Shown here: positions 8,631 to 16,178 of the stretch, piece by piece
Layout: each line of letters starts with the position of its first letter
Position numbering within the stretch: position 1 is the stretch's first letter
Assembly: GCA_903901975.1 (NCBI GenBank)
Contig: CAIUTB010000074.1
Coordinates: 1 to 41,099 of the forward strand
Direction of reading: 5' to 3'
Source: an uncultured Bacteroidales bacterium
GTDB lineage: Bacteria > Bacteroidota > Bacteroidia > Bacteroidales > Paludibacteraceae
Length of the DNA stretch: 41,099 nt
The notes under the pieces: generated by a model
Database searches by the model: none
What the model saw: only the letters and a program-made list of their open reading frames with translations
What the model was told of the DNA's origin: nothing
Translations under genes and position numbers: made by a program

Positions 8631-9128
8631 ATGTCAAAAATTTCAATTATTGCCGCTGTTGCCGATAACTATGCTATTGGAAAATTGAACAATCTTCCCT
8701 GGCATTTGCCCGCAGATTTGAAACATTTCAAACAACTTACAACGGGGCATGCTGTCGTTATGGGGAAACGAACTTTTGAAAGTTTACCCAAGGGACCACT
8801 TCCAAACAGAAAAAATATAGTTTTGACATCCATCATGTCAGAGGGTGTAAATGAAGGCTATTTTGAAGCTGATTCGCTTGATGATGCCGTTTTTCTTTGC
8901 GAACACGAAGAGCAGGTTTTTATTATTGGTGGAGCTACAGTGTATCGTCAGTGTATCGATAAGGTTGATTATATGTATATTACCTGGATTCACGGACAAT
9001 TTTCTGCTGATACTTATTTTCCGGAATTTGATTTTAATCAATGGGAGGAAGTTTCACGTGAAGATTATGATGCCGATGATAAAAATCTACATGCTTACTC
9101 ATTTGTTGAATACCGTAGAAAAAAATAA
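8631..9128 (+). CDS. folA: dihydrofolate reductase
   Basis: It reduces dihydrofolate to tetrahydrofolate with NADPH, regenerating the cofactor oxidised by thymidylate synthase. The 165-residue length is normal for bacterial DHFR. Family motifs are intact: N-terminal ISIIAAVADNYAIG, LPWHLPADLKHF with the catalytic acid D29, VVMGKRTFESLP for cofactor binding, FIIGGATVYRQ, and TYFPEFD. It is preceded by thyA, the classical dTMP-cycle pair, but a terminator and a fresh -7 box between them suggest separate control. A strong hairpin terminator ends the unit at 9144-9181. Confidence 0.97.
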   Translation: MSKISIIAAVADNYAIGKLNNLPWHLPADLKHFKQLTTGHAVVMGKRTFESLPKGPLPNRKNIVLTSIMSEGVNEGYFEADSLDDAVFLCEHEEQVFIIGGATVYRQCIDKVDYMYITWIHGQFSADTYFPEFDFNQWEEVSREDYDADDKNLHAYSFVEYRRKK

Positions 9129-9143
9129 TTGTCAAATAAAATG

Positions 9144-9181
9144 AAAACGCTGCAAATTTTAGTATTTGCAGCGTTTTTTTT
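9144..9181 (+). terminator. strong intrinsic terminator after folA
   Basis: A perfect 14-bp stem (9144-9157 with 9164-9177, core CGCTGCAAAT, loop TTTAGT) runs into a T tract. The A-rich left arm could also let it act on the opposite strand. Confidence 0.92.
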
Positions 9182-9336
9182 ATCGTCAAAATAAGCAATC
9201 ATTTAGTTATACCAACTGTACATTTTAAACATACCAATATGTTCTATATGTCTACTGTTGTAAATGCCAATGACTACAAACAAATAGGACAATAAGACGA
9301 AGTCGAAAATGGGCTATATTGTTTGTTCAATCGGTA

Positions 9337-9882
9337 TTATTCCATTTTTTTAATCAAATCCATTCCTATATGCAAAGCCTTTTCATTCACACCCAATAAA
9401 TGGTGATGTCTGTCGGGTAATGATTTTTTTAAACCTTTAAGAACATTAACGATCTGTACAATAGGTCGGACTTTTAGCAATCCACCTAAAATAATCATGT
9501 TCATAGTTTTGGAGGTATTGTTTGCATACGAATATTCAGTAGCATCGATTCGGTACACATTAATATCCTTACGGGTTGGGAATTTATGAAATCCGTTACC
9601 GTCGAAAATCAAGGTACCACCGGGTTTTACCTGGCTTTCAAATTTTTCCAACGATGGTTGATTTAAAATGATGGCTGTATCGTAGGAATTTAGTACCGGA
9701 GAACTGATTCGTTCGTCGCTCAGAATAACCGTAACATTTGCAGTTCCACCACGTTGTTCAGGTCCATAGGATGGCATCCAACTCACTTCCTGACCTTGCA
9801 TTAATCCTGAGTAAGCAAGAATTTTACCCATCGAAAGCACTCCCTGGCCGCCAAATCCGGCTATAATTATTTCTTCTTTCAT
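9337..9882 (-). CDS. 2-oxoacid:ferredoxin oxidoreductase, gamma subunit
   Basis: This subunit belongs to the enzyme that oxidatively decarboxylates a 2-oxoacid to an acyl-CoA while reducing ferredoxin. The start is the ATG at 9882 (MKEEIIIAGFGGQG, 181 aa); a TTG at 9891 is less likely. The GFGGQGVLSMGKILA segment and SYGPEQRGGTANVTVILSD are the conserved motifs of the gamma domain, which interacts with CoA and the other subunits. It is the last gene of the ferredoxin-alpha-beta-gamma operon and is 74 bp from beta, a gap that holds a CCCC-rich dispersed repeat. The substrate (2-oxoglutarate, branched-chain oxoacids or pyruvate) cannot be told from sequence alone; gene order matches what is often annotated VorB/KorB in this phylum. 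Confidence 0.92.
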   Translation of the reverse strand: MKEEIIIAGFGGQGVLSMGKILAYSGLMQGQEVSWMPSYGPEQRGGTANVTVILSDERISSPVLNSYDTAIILNQPSLEKFESQVKPGGTLIFDGNGFHKFPTRKDINVYRIDATEYSYANNTSKTMNMIILGGLLKVRPIVQIVNVLKGLKKSLPDRHHHLLGVNEKALHIGMDLIKKME

Positions 9883-9906
9883 GTTTTTCAATTTAATTTA
9901 AAATTA

Positions 9907-9963
9907 GCCACAACTCCTTAAGGGGTGTAAAAAGTCCCTTTAGGGGATTTAGGGGTCTATTCA
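9907..9963. repeat. CCCC-rich dispersed repeat, copy 1
   Basis: The block between the beta and gamma genes contains CTCCTTAAGGGG and then TCCCTTTAGGGG followed by ATTTAGGGGTCTATTCA. Read on the minus strand it starts at the TAG stop codon of the beta-subunit gene. The part at 9931-9963 aligns almost base for base with 34620-34652. It has internal dyad symmetry (CCTTTAGGGG type). Confidence 0.8.
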
Positions 9964-10718
9964 TTTTTCAAATCACCCAGTGGATAAGCCGGGAACATAT
10001 TTTCAACCATCCAGTCATTCGAAGCTTCAGGAGTCATTTTCCAACCTGAGCTACAAGTAGAAACAACTTCAACAATAGAAGTTCCTTTACCTGCCATCGA
10101 ATTTTCAAATGCTTTTTGAATAGCTTTTTTTGTTTTACGTACTGCAGCAATTGTATGCACCGCCTGTCGGGTAACATAACAAGTTCCATCCAATTGAGCC
10201 AATAACTTGGTAATGTCCAGTGGGTGTCCGTTCAAAGGTACAGTTCTTCCGTTAGGTGAAGTAGATGACTTCATTCCGCCAAGGGTGGTTGGTGCCATCT
10301 GTCCACCGGTCATTCCGTAAATACCGTTATTTATAAAGATTATAGCAATATTTTCACCCCGGTTACAAGCGTGAATAGTTTCGGCAGTTCCAATAGCGGC
10401 TAAATCACCGTCGCCTTGATAGGTAAAGACTAATCTATCCGGCAAAAGACGTTTAGCTGCAGTAGCAACGGCCGGAGCACGACCGTGAGCTGCTTGTTGC
10501 CAGTCGACATCCAGGTATTTATAGGCAAAGACACCACAACCTACCGGAGCAATGGCAATTGTTTTTTCCTGCATATCCATATCACCAATAATTTCGGCAA
10601 TAAGTTTGTGTACCACACCATGACTACAACCCGGACAATAGTGCATTGGCACATCGTTCATAATCGGAGCTTTAGCATAAACCAGATTGGCTGGATTAAT
10701 TATATCGTTTGTTGTCAT
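9957..10718 (-). CDS. 2-oxoacid:ferredoxin oxidoreductase, TPP-binding beta subunit
   Basis: A 253-residue catalytic subunit carrying thiamine pyrophosphate. Visible motifs: HYCPGCSHG near the N-terminus, the TPP/Mg site GDGDLAAIGTAETIHA ending in the paired asparagines of FINNGIYGMTGGQ, and a C-terminal SCSSGWKMTP segment. Start ATG at 10718, 42 bp after the alpha-subunit stop, fits an operon. Its stop codon TAG (9957-9959) lies exactly at the edge of a CCCC-rich repeat shared with the end of the AMP nucleosidase gene, so the last residues and stop may have been shaped by repeat insertion. Family assignment is firm, substrate is not. Confidence 0.94.
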   Translation of the reverse strand: MTTNDIINPANLVYAKAPIMNDVPMHYCPGCSHGVVHKLIAEIIGDMDMQEKTIAIAPVGCGVFAYKYLDVDWQQAAHGRAPAVATAAKRLLPDRLVFTYQGDGDLAAIGTAETIHACNRGENIAIIFINNGIYGMTGGQMAPTTLGGMKSSTSPNGRTVPLNGHPLDITKLLAQLDGTCYVTRQAVHTIAAVRKTKKAIQKAFENSMAGKGTSIVEVVSTCSSGWKMTPEASNDWMVENMFPAYPLGDLKNE

Positions 10719-10760
10719 AAGCTTTAGTTTATTTTATAATTCATAATTTATTATTACAAA

Positions 10761-11867
10761 TTATTTATTTACCAGTTTTGATTTTAATACTTCGTAAACT
10801 TCGTCAGGCGAAGGAACAACTCCACCCATGCGTCCGTAAAATTCAACCGGAACACGTCCGTTTACAGCCAGGCGAACATCTTCAACCATCTGACCTGCAC
10901 TCATTTCCACTGTTAACATGGATTTTACTTTATCTGCGTGTTTGCTGATAGCAACCGTAGGAAATGGAAAAAGTGTAATAGGACGTAATAATCCAACTTT
11001 AATACCTTCGGCACGGCACATTTCTACGGCTTTTTGACTTACACGGGCGCAAGTTCCAAAACCAATAACCAGATATTCAGCATCGTCACACAAAAATTCT
11101 TCGTAAAGAACTTCATTATTTTCAATTTCACGATATTTTGCTTGTAAACGGATATTTGTTTCTTCCATTTCATGCGCGTCCAATGATAAGGTCGTGATAA
11201 TATTGGGTTTACGCCATGCAGGTTTTCCCAGGGTAGCCCACGGACATTTTTCTGCAATTTCTGCTTCTGTCATACGAGGTTGAAAAGGTGGAAGAACCAC
11301 TTTTTCCATCATTTGACCAATAATTCCATCTGCCAAAATCATAGCCGGAGTACGATATTTAAAGGCAAGTTCGAAAGCTAATACAGTATGGTCGGCCATT
11401 TCCTGAACCGAAGCAGGAGCAAGGGTGATTAATTTATAGTCACCATGTCCACCTCCTTTAACTGCCTGGAAATAATCGGCCTGACTCGGCTGAATCGTTC
11501 CTAAACCCGGACCACCACGCATAACATTTACAATCAGACAAGGTAATTCACCTGCAGCAATGTAGGAAATACCTTCCTGCATTAAGCTCACACCCGGACT
11601 GGATGAACTGGTCATGGATTTTTTTCCACAACCGGCAGCTCCATATACCATATTGATAGACGATGTTTCACTTTCAGCCTGTAACACTACCATCCCGGTT
11701 GTATTCCAGGGTTCAAGCTCCATCATTGTTTCCATTATTTCCGACTGCGGTGTTATCGGATAACCGAAATAACCATCGCAACCACATCGTATGGCTGCAT
11801 GGGCAATTGCTTCATTGCCTTTCATCAGTCTTACTTCTTCGGTATTGTGTTTCTTTGATTCGCTCAT
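10761..11867 (-). CDS. 2-oxoacid:ferredoxin oxidoreductase, alpha subunit (VorB/KorA-like)
   Basis: A 368-residue subunit containing the pyrimidine-binding domain I and transketolase-like domain II. Visible features: LMKGNEAIAHAAIRCGCDGYFGYPITPQSEI at the N-terminus (the YPITP motif is universal in this family), QAESETSSINMVYGAAG, the SSSPGVSLMQEG motif and VNVMRGGPGLGTIQPSQAD. It is often annotated as 3-methyl-2-oxobutanoate dehydrogenase subunit VorB in Bacteroidota; a 2-oxoglutarate substrate is the main alternative. It lies 31 bp after the ferredoxin gene and 42 bp before beta. Such oxygen-sensitive enzymes point to an anaerobic lifestyle. Confidence 0.94.
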   Translation of the reverse strand: MSESKKHNTEEVRLMKGNEAIAHAAIRCGCDGYFGYPITPQSEIMETMMELEPWNTTGMVVLQAESETSSINMVYGAAGCGKKSMTSSSSPGVSLMQEGISYIAAGELPCLIVNVMRGGPGLGTIQPSQADYFQAVKGGGHGDYKLITLAPASVQEMADHTVLAFELAFKYRTPAMILADGIIGQMMEKVVLPPFQPRMTEAEIAEKCPWATLGKPAWRKPNIITTLSLDAHEMEETNIRLQAKYREIENNEVLYEEFLCDDAEYLVIGFGTCARVSQKAVEMCRAEGIKVGLLRPITLFPFPTVAISKHADKVKSMLTVEMSAGQMVEDVRLAVNGRVPVEFYGRMGGVVPSPDEVYEVLKSKLVNK

Positions 11868-11898
11868 TTTTTTTAGTTTTAAATCGTAAGAAATTTAG

Positions 11899-12123
11899 TT
11901 AAACTCTTACTTTATAAACAGTTATACACGCATCCGGACAAACATAAGCACAGGCAGCACAGCCTACGCAATCGTCGGGATTGGCCATTGTACTGAAATT
12001 GTATCCTTTTGAATTTGCCTCTTTATTAAGAATTAAAACTTCTGCAGGACAAGCCACCACACACAAATTGCAGCCCTTACAACGTTCAGTATTTACAACC
12101 ACTGCTCCTTTTATTTTTGCCAT
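11899..12123 (-). CDS. 2x[4Fe-4S] ferredoxin, oxidoreductase delta subunit
   Basis: A 74-residue ferredoxin-like protein with two cluster motifs, CKGCNLCVVACP (about residues 15-26) and CVGCAACAYVCP (about 52-63). It is the electron-transfer delta subunit of the 2-oxoacid oxidoreductase and the first gene of the operon; the alpha gene follows after 31 bp. A putative -7 box lies 25 bases upstream of the ATG. Confidence 0.95.
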   Translation of the reverse strand: MAKIKGAVVVNTERCKGCNLCVVACPAEVLILNKEANSKGYNFSTMANPDDCVGCAACAYVCPDACITVYKVRV

Positions 12124-12148
12124 TATGTTATGATTTAAAATTGACCCA

Positions 12149-12156
12149 CAAATGTA
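12149..12156 (-). promoter_or_regulatory. putative -7 box for the oxidoreductase operon
   Basis: Minus-strand TACATTTG fits TAnnTTTG and lies 25 bases upstream of the ferredoxin ATG. No convincing -33 TTTG is seen. Confidence 0.45.
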
Positions 12157-12450
12157 ATAAAAATTGAATATAAAAGGGTTTTTTGAGTAGTTTTTTTTGA
12201 TTTTTTGTTGTTATGACAGACCTTTATAGTGTCAAAATAATGGTTATATGTCAGATATTCAGCACTATAAAATTATTAATGTTTTTTCTCAACAATGTTT
12301 AGTAAAATACTCTGCTGATCAAGCAATATTTCTCAATTTTTATTGAAATGTGCGTAAATTAACCAAATATAAATATTTTGCTTACAATTTGATATCTGTT
12401 TTATTATTATCGATAAAATAAACAATTCTGGAAGAGAATAGTTTCACAAT
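12157..12450. other. AT-rich intergenic region with one inverted repeat
   Basis: No gene is visible between the CYTH gene stop and the oxidoreductase promoter. The only clear structure is a 9-bp inverted repeat, TTTATAGTG at 12223-12231 and CACTATAAA at 12263-12271, 31 bases apart. It could be an operator for the operon or chance. Confidence 0.5.
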
Positions 12451-12915
12451 TTACCATTGCTTGTATGGTTTTAAACTTAATTGAGCATTATAATATCTTT
12501 TTTCAGCAGTCACTTCTGCGCCTAAGAAGTCTGGTTTTGAGAAACTTGAGTTCTCGGAATCTAATTCCAGCTCGGCAATAGTTAAACCTTCATTTTCACC
12601 ATAAAATTCATCTATTTCGAAAGTTTGCTTATTAAATACAACTTCGAATCGCATTTTGTCTATAATTCCTTTTTCGCAAAGTAATAAAAGCTCTTTTGCT
12701 TCATCGAGCGGAATTTCCTTTTCCCACTCATATCGACTTAATCCCGACTCACTACTTAATCCTTTAATAGTGATAAAACCCTTTTCGCCTTTAATGCGAA
12801 TACGAACGGTTCGCTCCGGTATTGAGCTTAAATAACCTTGTGTAATACGGTAGTTTTTGCTTGCCAGATGCTTATATTCAGCTGTTACGAGGAATTTTCT
12901 TTCAATTTCTTGCAT
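12451..12915 (-). CDS. CYTH domain protein (triphosphate tunnel metalloenzyme)
   Basis: A 154-residue single-domain CYTH protein. The signature EIERKF is at residues 3-8, followed by alternating charged strands (RTVRIRIKGEKGFITIKG, WEKEIP, FEIDEF, AELELDSE, EVTAEKRYYN) that line the metal/triphosphate tunnel. Members act on inorganic triphosphate or thiamine triphosphate; the exact substrate is unknown here. The size matches the short stand-alone bacterial type (no CHAD domain). It lies 88 bp downstream of the AddB-like gene, in a gap holding a short direct repeat. Confidence 0.92.
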   Translation of the reverse strand: MQEIERKFLVTAEYKHLASKNYRITQGYLSSIPERTVRIRIKGEKGFITIKGLSSESGLSRYEWEKEIPLDEAKELLLLCEKGIIDKMRFEVVFNKQTFEIDEFYGENEGLTIAELELDSENSSFSKPDFLGAEVTAEKRYYNAQLSLKPYKQW

Positions 12916-12924
12916 AAAATTATA

Positions 12925-12952
12925 ATTTGAAAATTAGCTGATTTGAAAATTA
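12925..12952. repeat. 12-bp direct repeat in the CYTH upstream region
   Basis: ATTTGAAAATTA occurs at 12925-12936 and again at 12941-12952, separated by GCTG. It lies 10 bases upstream of the CYTH start codon. Confidence 0.75.
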
Positions 12953-13003
12953 TGAGTCGATGAGTATATTTTTAAATTTACATCTCATATTTTCATATTT
13001 CGA

Positions 13004-15922
13004 TTAACGGTTACATACCCCAATATACGGACAATACTGACATACTTTCAGGTTTTCGGTCTGACCAAACGGAATCTCGGGATTGAATATCTCTTCAAGA
13101 CAATCGGTTAAATGCGCCCTGAAATCAGTCTCATAGCTTGCAAAATCGCTTACTTTTTCATTTAATTCTTTGTTGATTAACTCTGTATTAAAATCGTCCT
13201 TAAACAAATCACGAATATAAAAAATGCCCGGAGTAATGGGTTTTCCTTCTGCTGCTTTTTTATAGAAAATGCCATACAGAAAGGTTTGTAACACAAATTT
13301 AGGTCGGTTTTCTTTGTTGTGTTCAAAAACTTCGTCGAGATTTTTGAAATCCAGTTTGCCGCTTCCGGTTTTATAATCGAGTATGCGAAGCCTGCCTTCT
13401 TTTTCGTCTATCCGGTCAATAAAACCTTTCAGATTGACATCTAATGCTCCCTCTTGAATGGGATATTGAATGCTACAACGTTCCTCGGAACTAATATAGC
13501 GAAAAGGTAAATATTTGTAATCGACTTTCAAGACTTGTAAAATATATTTCCGAAGTACGCTGGCTATTAATAGATTATTTCCTTCCAGGGGTATAAAAGT
13601 TCCTGTTTTTCGTTTAAAATATTCGGAATTGAAAGCCCTAAGTATTTCTTTGTCTATTTGTTCTGTATTTTTAATCAACTGATCCAGTACATCCGACTGC
13701 ATCATTTTGCCTTTGAAGGGAAGATACAGATTTTCCATGACTTTATGAAAAATACTACCAAACATACTGGCTTCAACGGTTTCAAGCACTTCATCAGCTT
13801 GTTCCACTACTTCTACTTTGGTCAGGTAAAATTGCAAGGGGCAATCAATGTAGGTATTGATAGAACTTGCAGACAGTGCAGGGCTTTTTACATCGTCAGA
13901 AGTGAACTGAAGCAACTTTTGCATTACTGCAGGTGTTTTCTCCACCTGAATAGGCTGAGCATTTCCAAATCCTATATCAAAGGAAATACTTTTCTTTTTA
14001 GGCTGAATACCGTAATGGTAATCCAGTTGCTGCATAAACCTACTCATTTCGCCGGTTTGCATACCTTCGGTGCGTGAGTCGTACAAAAAGAAAATACGTT
14101 TAGCTCTGTGAATGAGTCGATAGAAATTATAAGCCGTGATGGCATCCTGATGCTCGGTAGTGGGCAATTCGAAACCCCGACGCAGATTGTAAGGTATAAA
14201 GCTGTTGGTGCTACTTTTTTGAGGATAAACTCCTTCGTTAAACGACGTGATTATCAGATTTTCAAAGTCCAGCCCACGAGTTTCAAGGACACCCATAATT
14301 TGCAATCCATCAAGGGGTTCGCCGATAAAAGGAATCGTAATTCCCCCTGTCAATTGTCGGGTCAGACGCACCAGTGTGTCCAAATTCAAATCTACTTCCA
14401 CCGATCTGGCTTTCAAGATATCTGACATTCGGTTAATAGTCACATAATACTGATACAAAAAATCACATTCCAGTTGGTAATTGTGCGTTTCGTCCGAAGC
14501 TTGCTGCCAACCATTTTGCAAACTACGTAAGATTTTCAGTAAATATGGCAGAAAAGACTGAGTATCCGTTTGCGGTATGAAAATAGTAGCAAGCAATTCA
14601 TTTTTAATCAACTCATTAGCATCAATGTAAATCCAGTTATTAGTAGCTATTTCGTGCGTCAAAAGGGTGGCTTCTTCCTTACATAAAAGCGAAATATATT
14701 GATGATTTAGAATATTCGAAACGGTTTGGTGATAGAATGAAATTCGTTCACCTGATACTCTCATACGTTTTTGTAATTCAAAGATATGTTCTATTAAACC
14801 CGAAACAGGTGTTGATTTAAGTGGAAATCCCATCGTGACATTCACTTTGCCAATTTGTTCGGGAAGGGAATGGAGTAGTGGAACGAGCAAACTTTCGTCG
14901 GGAAGCACTACGGCAGTATTTATCCAGCTAGATGATAGTTGATAGTTGATAGTTGATAGTTGTTCGGGAATTTGCGAGTCTTGATAATCCTTTGGGTACA
15001 ATTTATTTAAAATCGAATAAACCTGCTTGGTTTGTCCAACAGCCGATGGAACAGCTATTAACTCTATTTCTTTGTCTTGCAAGGATTCAATAATTGGCTC
15101 TAAGGGATATTTGGAAGGAAAAACATGCAGGTTTTCAGCGTAAAAGCGGGATGCAGGATTATCGGAATCCCGTAGTTCAGCAGCATCATAATCCCAATAA
15201 AAATCGGCCTGTCCGAGTTTCTGAAGTTCAGCCATGAGCGTGTGCTCGCAGGGATTCAGCGCATTAAATCCGACAAAAACAAACTGTTTATCGATAAATT
15301 CAGGAATAGCTACTTTTGCTTTCAGTCGATCAGTCACATCTCGACAAATCATTCCTTCCGTAGCTGTATTTTCAGCCAGTAATTCAGTCCGGAACTGATT
15401 ATATACAGCTAATAATATCTTCCAGGTAGCCACAAAGTCTTCCTGCGATTTGCCTTCAGTTACCGGTACAAAATTACTCCAAAACTGACGAATGGCTTCC
15501 ACCTGCTTGTCGGAAAAAACGTTGAAAAGCTGATCTATTTGCTTTAATTCGGTAATATTCGTGAAAAGTTGTTTGGCGTCTACACGATATTTATCTACAT
15601 CGTCGAAATCGGACAACAGCATTTCGCCCCAGAATACAAATGAATCAAAGCTTTCGTCGCTACCACTCTGCTCCTTGTAAATTCTATACAACAGAAACAA
15701 ATTGCTCAGGCGGTCAGCCGTTTGCCATTCCGAAGCCATAGTAAAGCAATCATTAATCGTCAGAATTTCGGGCGAAAATATCGGTTTCTGAGCTATTCCT
15801 GACAAATACCGCTGAAAAAACAATCCGGCACGACGATTCGGAAATACAAAACTAAAATTGCTAATGTTTTCCTTTTTTTCGGAAAAATAGATTTTAGCTA
15901 TACGGTAGAGAAATGAATTCAT
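13004..15922 (-). CDS. AddB-like PD-(D/E)XK nuclease with Fe-S cysteines
   Basis: A 972-residue protein. The N-terminal two-thirds is a degenerate helicase-like region (FVFPNRRAGLFFQRYL near residue 25; no Walker A GKT). The C-terminal third is a PDDEXK_1 nuclease: SSINTYIDCPLQFYLTKVE, the catalytic LRILDYKTGSG, then QTFLYGIFY. Cys961, Cys964 and Cys970 together with the cysteine in IDCPLQF form the pattern of an AddB-type iron-sulfur cluster. In AddAB this subunit processes double-strand breaks with the AddA helicase; no addA is in the window, so it may lie elsewhere or the protein may act alone. A heptad-repeat array is embedded in the coding sequence at 14934-14961. A good promoter precedes it. 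Confidence 0.88.
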   Translation of the reverse strand: MNSFLYRIAKIYFSEKKENISNFSFVFPNRRAGLFFQRYLSGIAQKPIFSPEILTINDCFTMASEWQTADRLSNLFLLYRIYKEQSGSDESFDSFVFWGEMLLSDFDDVDKYRVDAKQLFTNITELKQIDQLFNVFSDKQVEAIRQFWSNFVPVTEGKSQEDFVATWKILLAVYNQFRTELLAENTATEGMICRDVTDRLKAKVAIPEFIDKQFVFVGFNALNPCEHTLMAELQKLGQADFYWDYDAAELRDSDNPASRFYAENLHVFPSKYPLEPIIESLQDKEIELIAVPSAVGQTKQVYSILNKLYPKDYQDSQIPEQLSTINYQLSSSWINTAVVLPDESLLVPLLHSLPEQIGKVNVTMGFPLKSTPVSGLIEHIFELQKRMRVSGERISFYHQTVSNILNHQYISLLCKEEATLLTHEIATNNWIYIDANELIKNELLATIFIPQTDTQSFLPYLLKILRSLQNGWQQASDETHNYQLECDFLYQYYVTINRMSDILKARSVEVDLNLDTLVRLTRQLTGGITIPFIGEPLDGLQIMGVLETRGLDFENLIITSFNEGVYPQKSSTNSFIPYNLRRGFELPTTEHQDAITAYNFYRLIHRAKRIFFLYDSRTEGMQTGEMSRFMQQLDYHYGIQPKKKSISFDIGFGNAQPIQVEKTPAVMQKLLQFTSDDVKSPALSASSINTYIDCPLQFYLTKVEVVEQADEVLETVEASMFGSIFHKVMENLYLPFKGKMMQSDVLDQLIKNTEQIDKEILRAFNSEYFKRKTGTFIPLEGNNLLIASVLRKYILQVLKVDYKYLPFRYISSEERCSIQYPIQEGALDVNLKGFIDRIDEKEGRLRILDYKTGSGKLDFKNLDEVFEHNKENRPKFVLQTFLYGIFYKKAAEGKPITPGIFYIRDLFKDDFNTELINKELNEKVSDFASYETDFRAHLTDCLEEIFNPEIPFGQTENLKVCQYCPYIGVCNR
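14934..14961. repeat. four perfect 7-bp tandem repeats inside the AddB-like gene
   Basis: GATAGTT occurs four times in a row (28 bp) with no mismatch, flanked by partial copies. The frame stays open and encodes QLSTINYQLS. Related AGTT heptads occur at stop codons elsewhere in the window. Confidence 0.95.
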
Positions 15923-15945
15923 AAAATTTGGATTGATTCAATCCA

Positions 15946-15977
15946 CAAATTTACGAATAGCATTTGGATTTTACAAA
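15946..15977 (-). promoter_or_regulatory. promoter of the AddB-like gene
   Basis: On the minus strand a -33 TTTG (15977-15974), a 20-base spacer and a -7 TAAATTTG (15953-15946) match the full Bacteroidota consensus. The start codon follows 23 bases after the -7 box. Confidence 0.75.
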
Positions 15978-16178
15978 ATACATGTAGGATTATTATGATT
16001 CATAATCTAACAAACCTAAAGCATAATCGATTTACCAACACCGGATTTTATGGCCATCGAAAGTATTCGTTTCAAAATGATGATTACTTAGAATATTAAT
16101 ACCGGGTAATAATACCAGCGAATTGATAAAAGGAAGGTATTTTTTAATTTAGCTCAAAAAATTAGTGGGTAATTTATT

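Noticed and set aside
9228-9243. Short inverted repeat AACATA-CCAA-TATGTT
   Set aside because: Six-base arms in AT-rich DNA without T run or promoter context are expected by chance.
12925-12952. Possible CRISPR-like repeat
   Set aside because: Only two 12-bp copies with a 4-bp spacer; no array, no cas genes.
16023-16145. Minus-strand open stretch reading like a short protein tail (NTFDGHKIRCW)
   Set aside because: No start codon, about 35 codons, no recognisable family; could be a gene remnant but is within chance.
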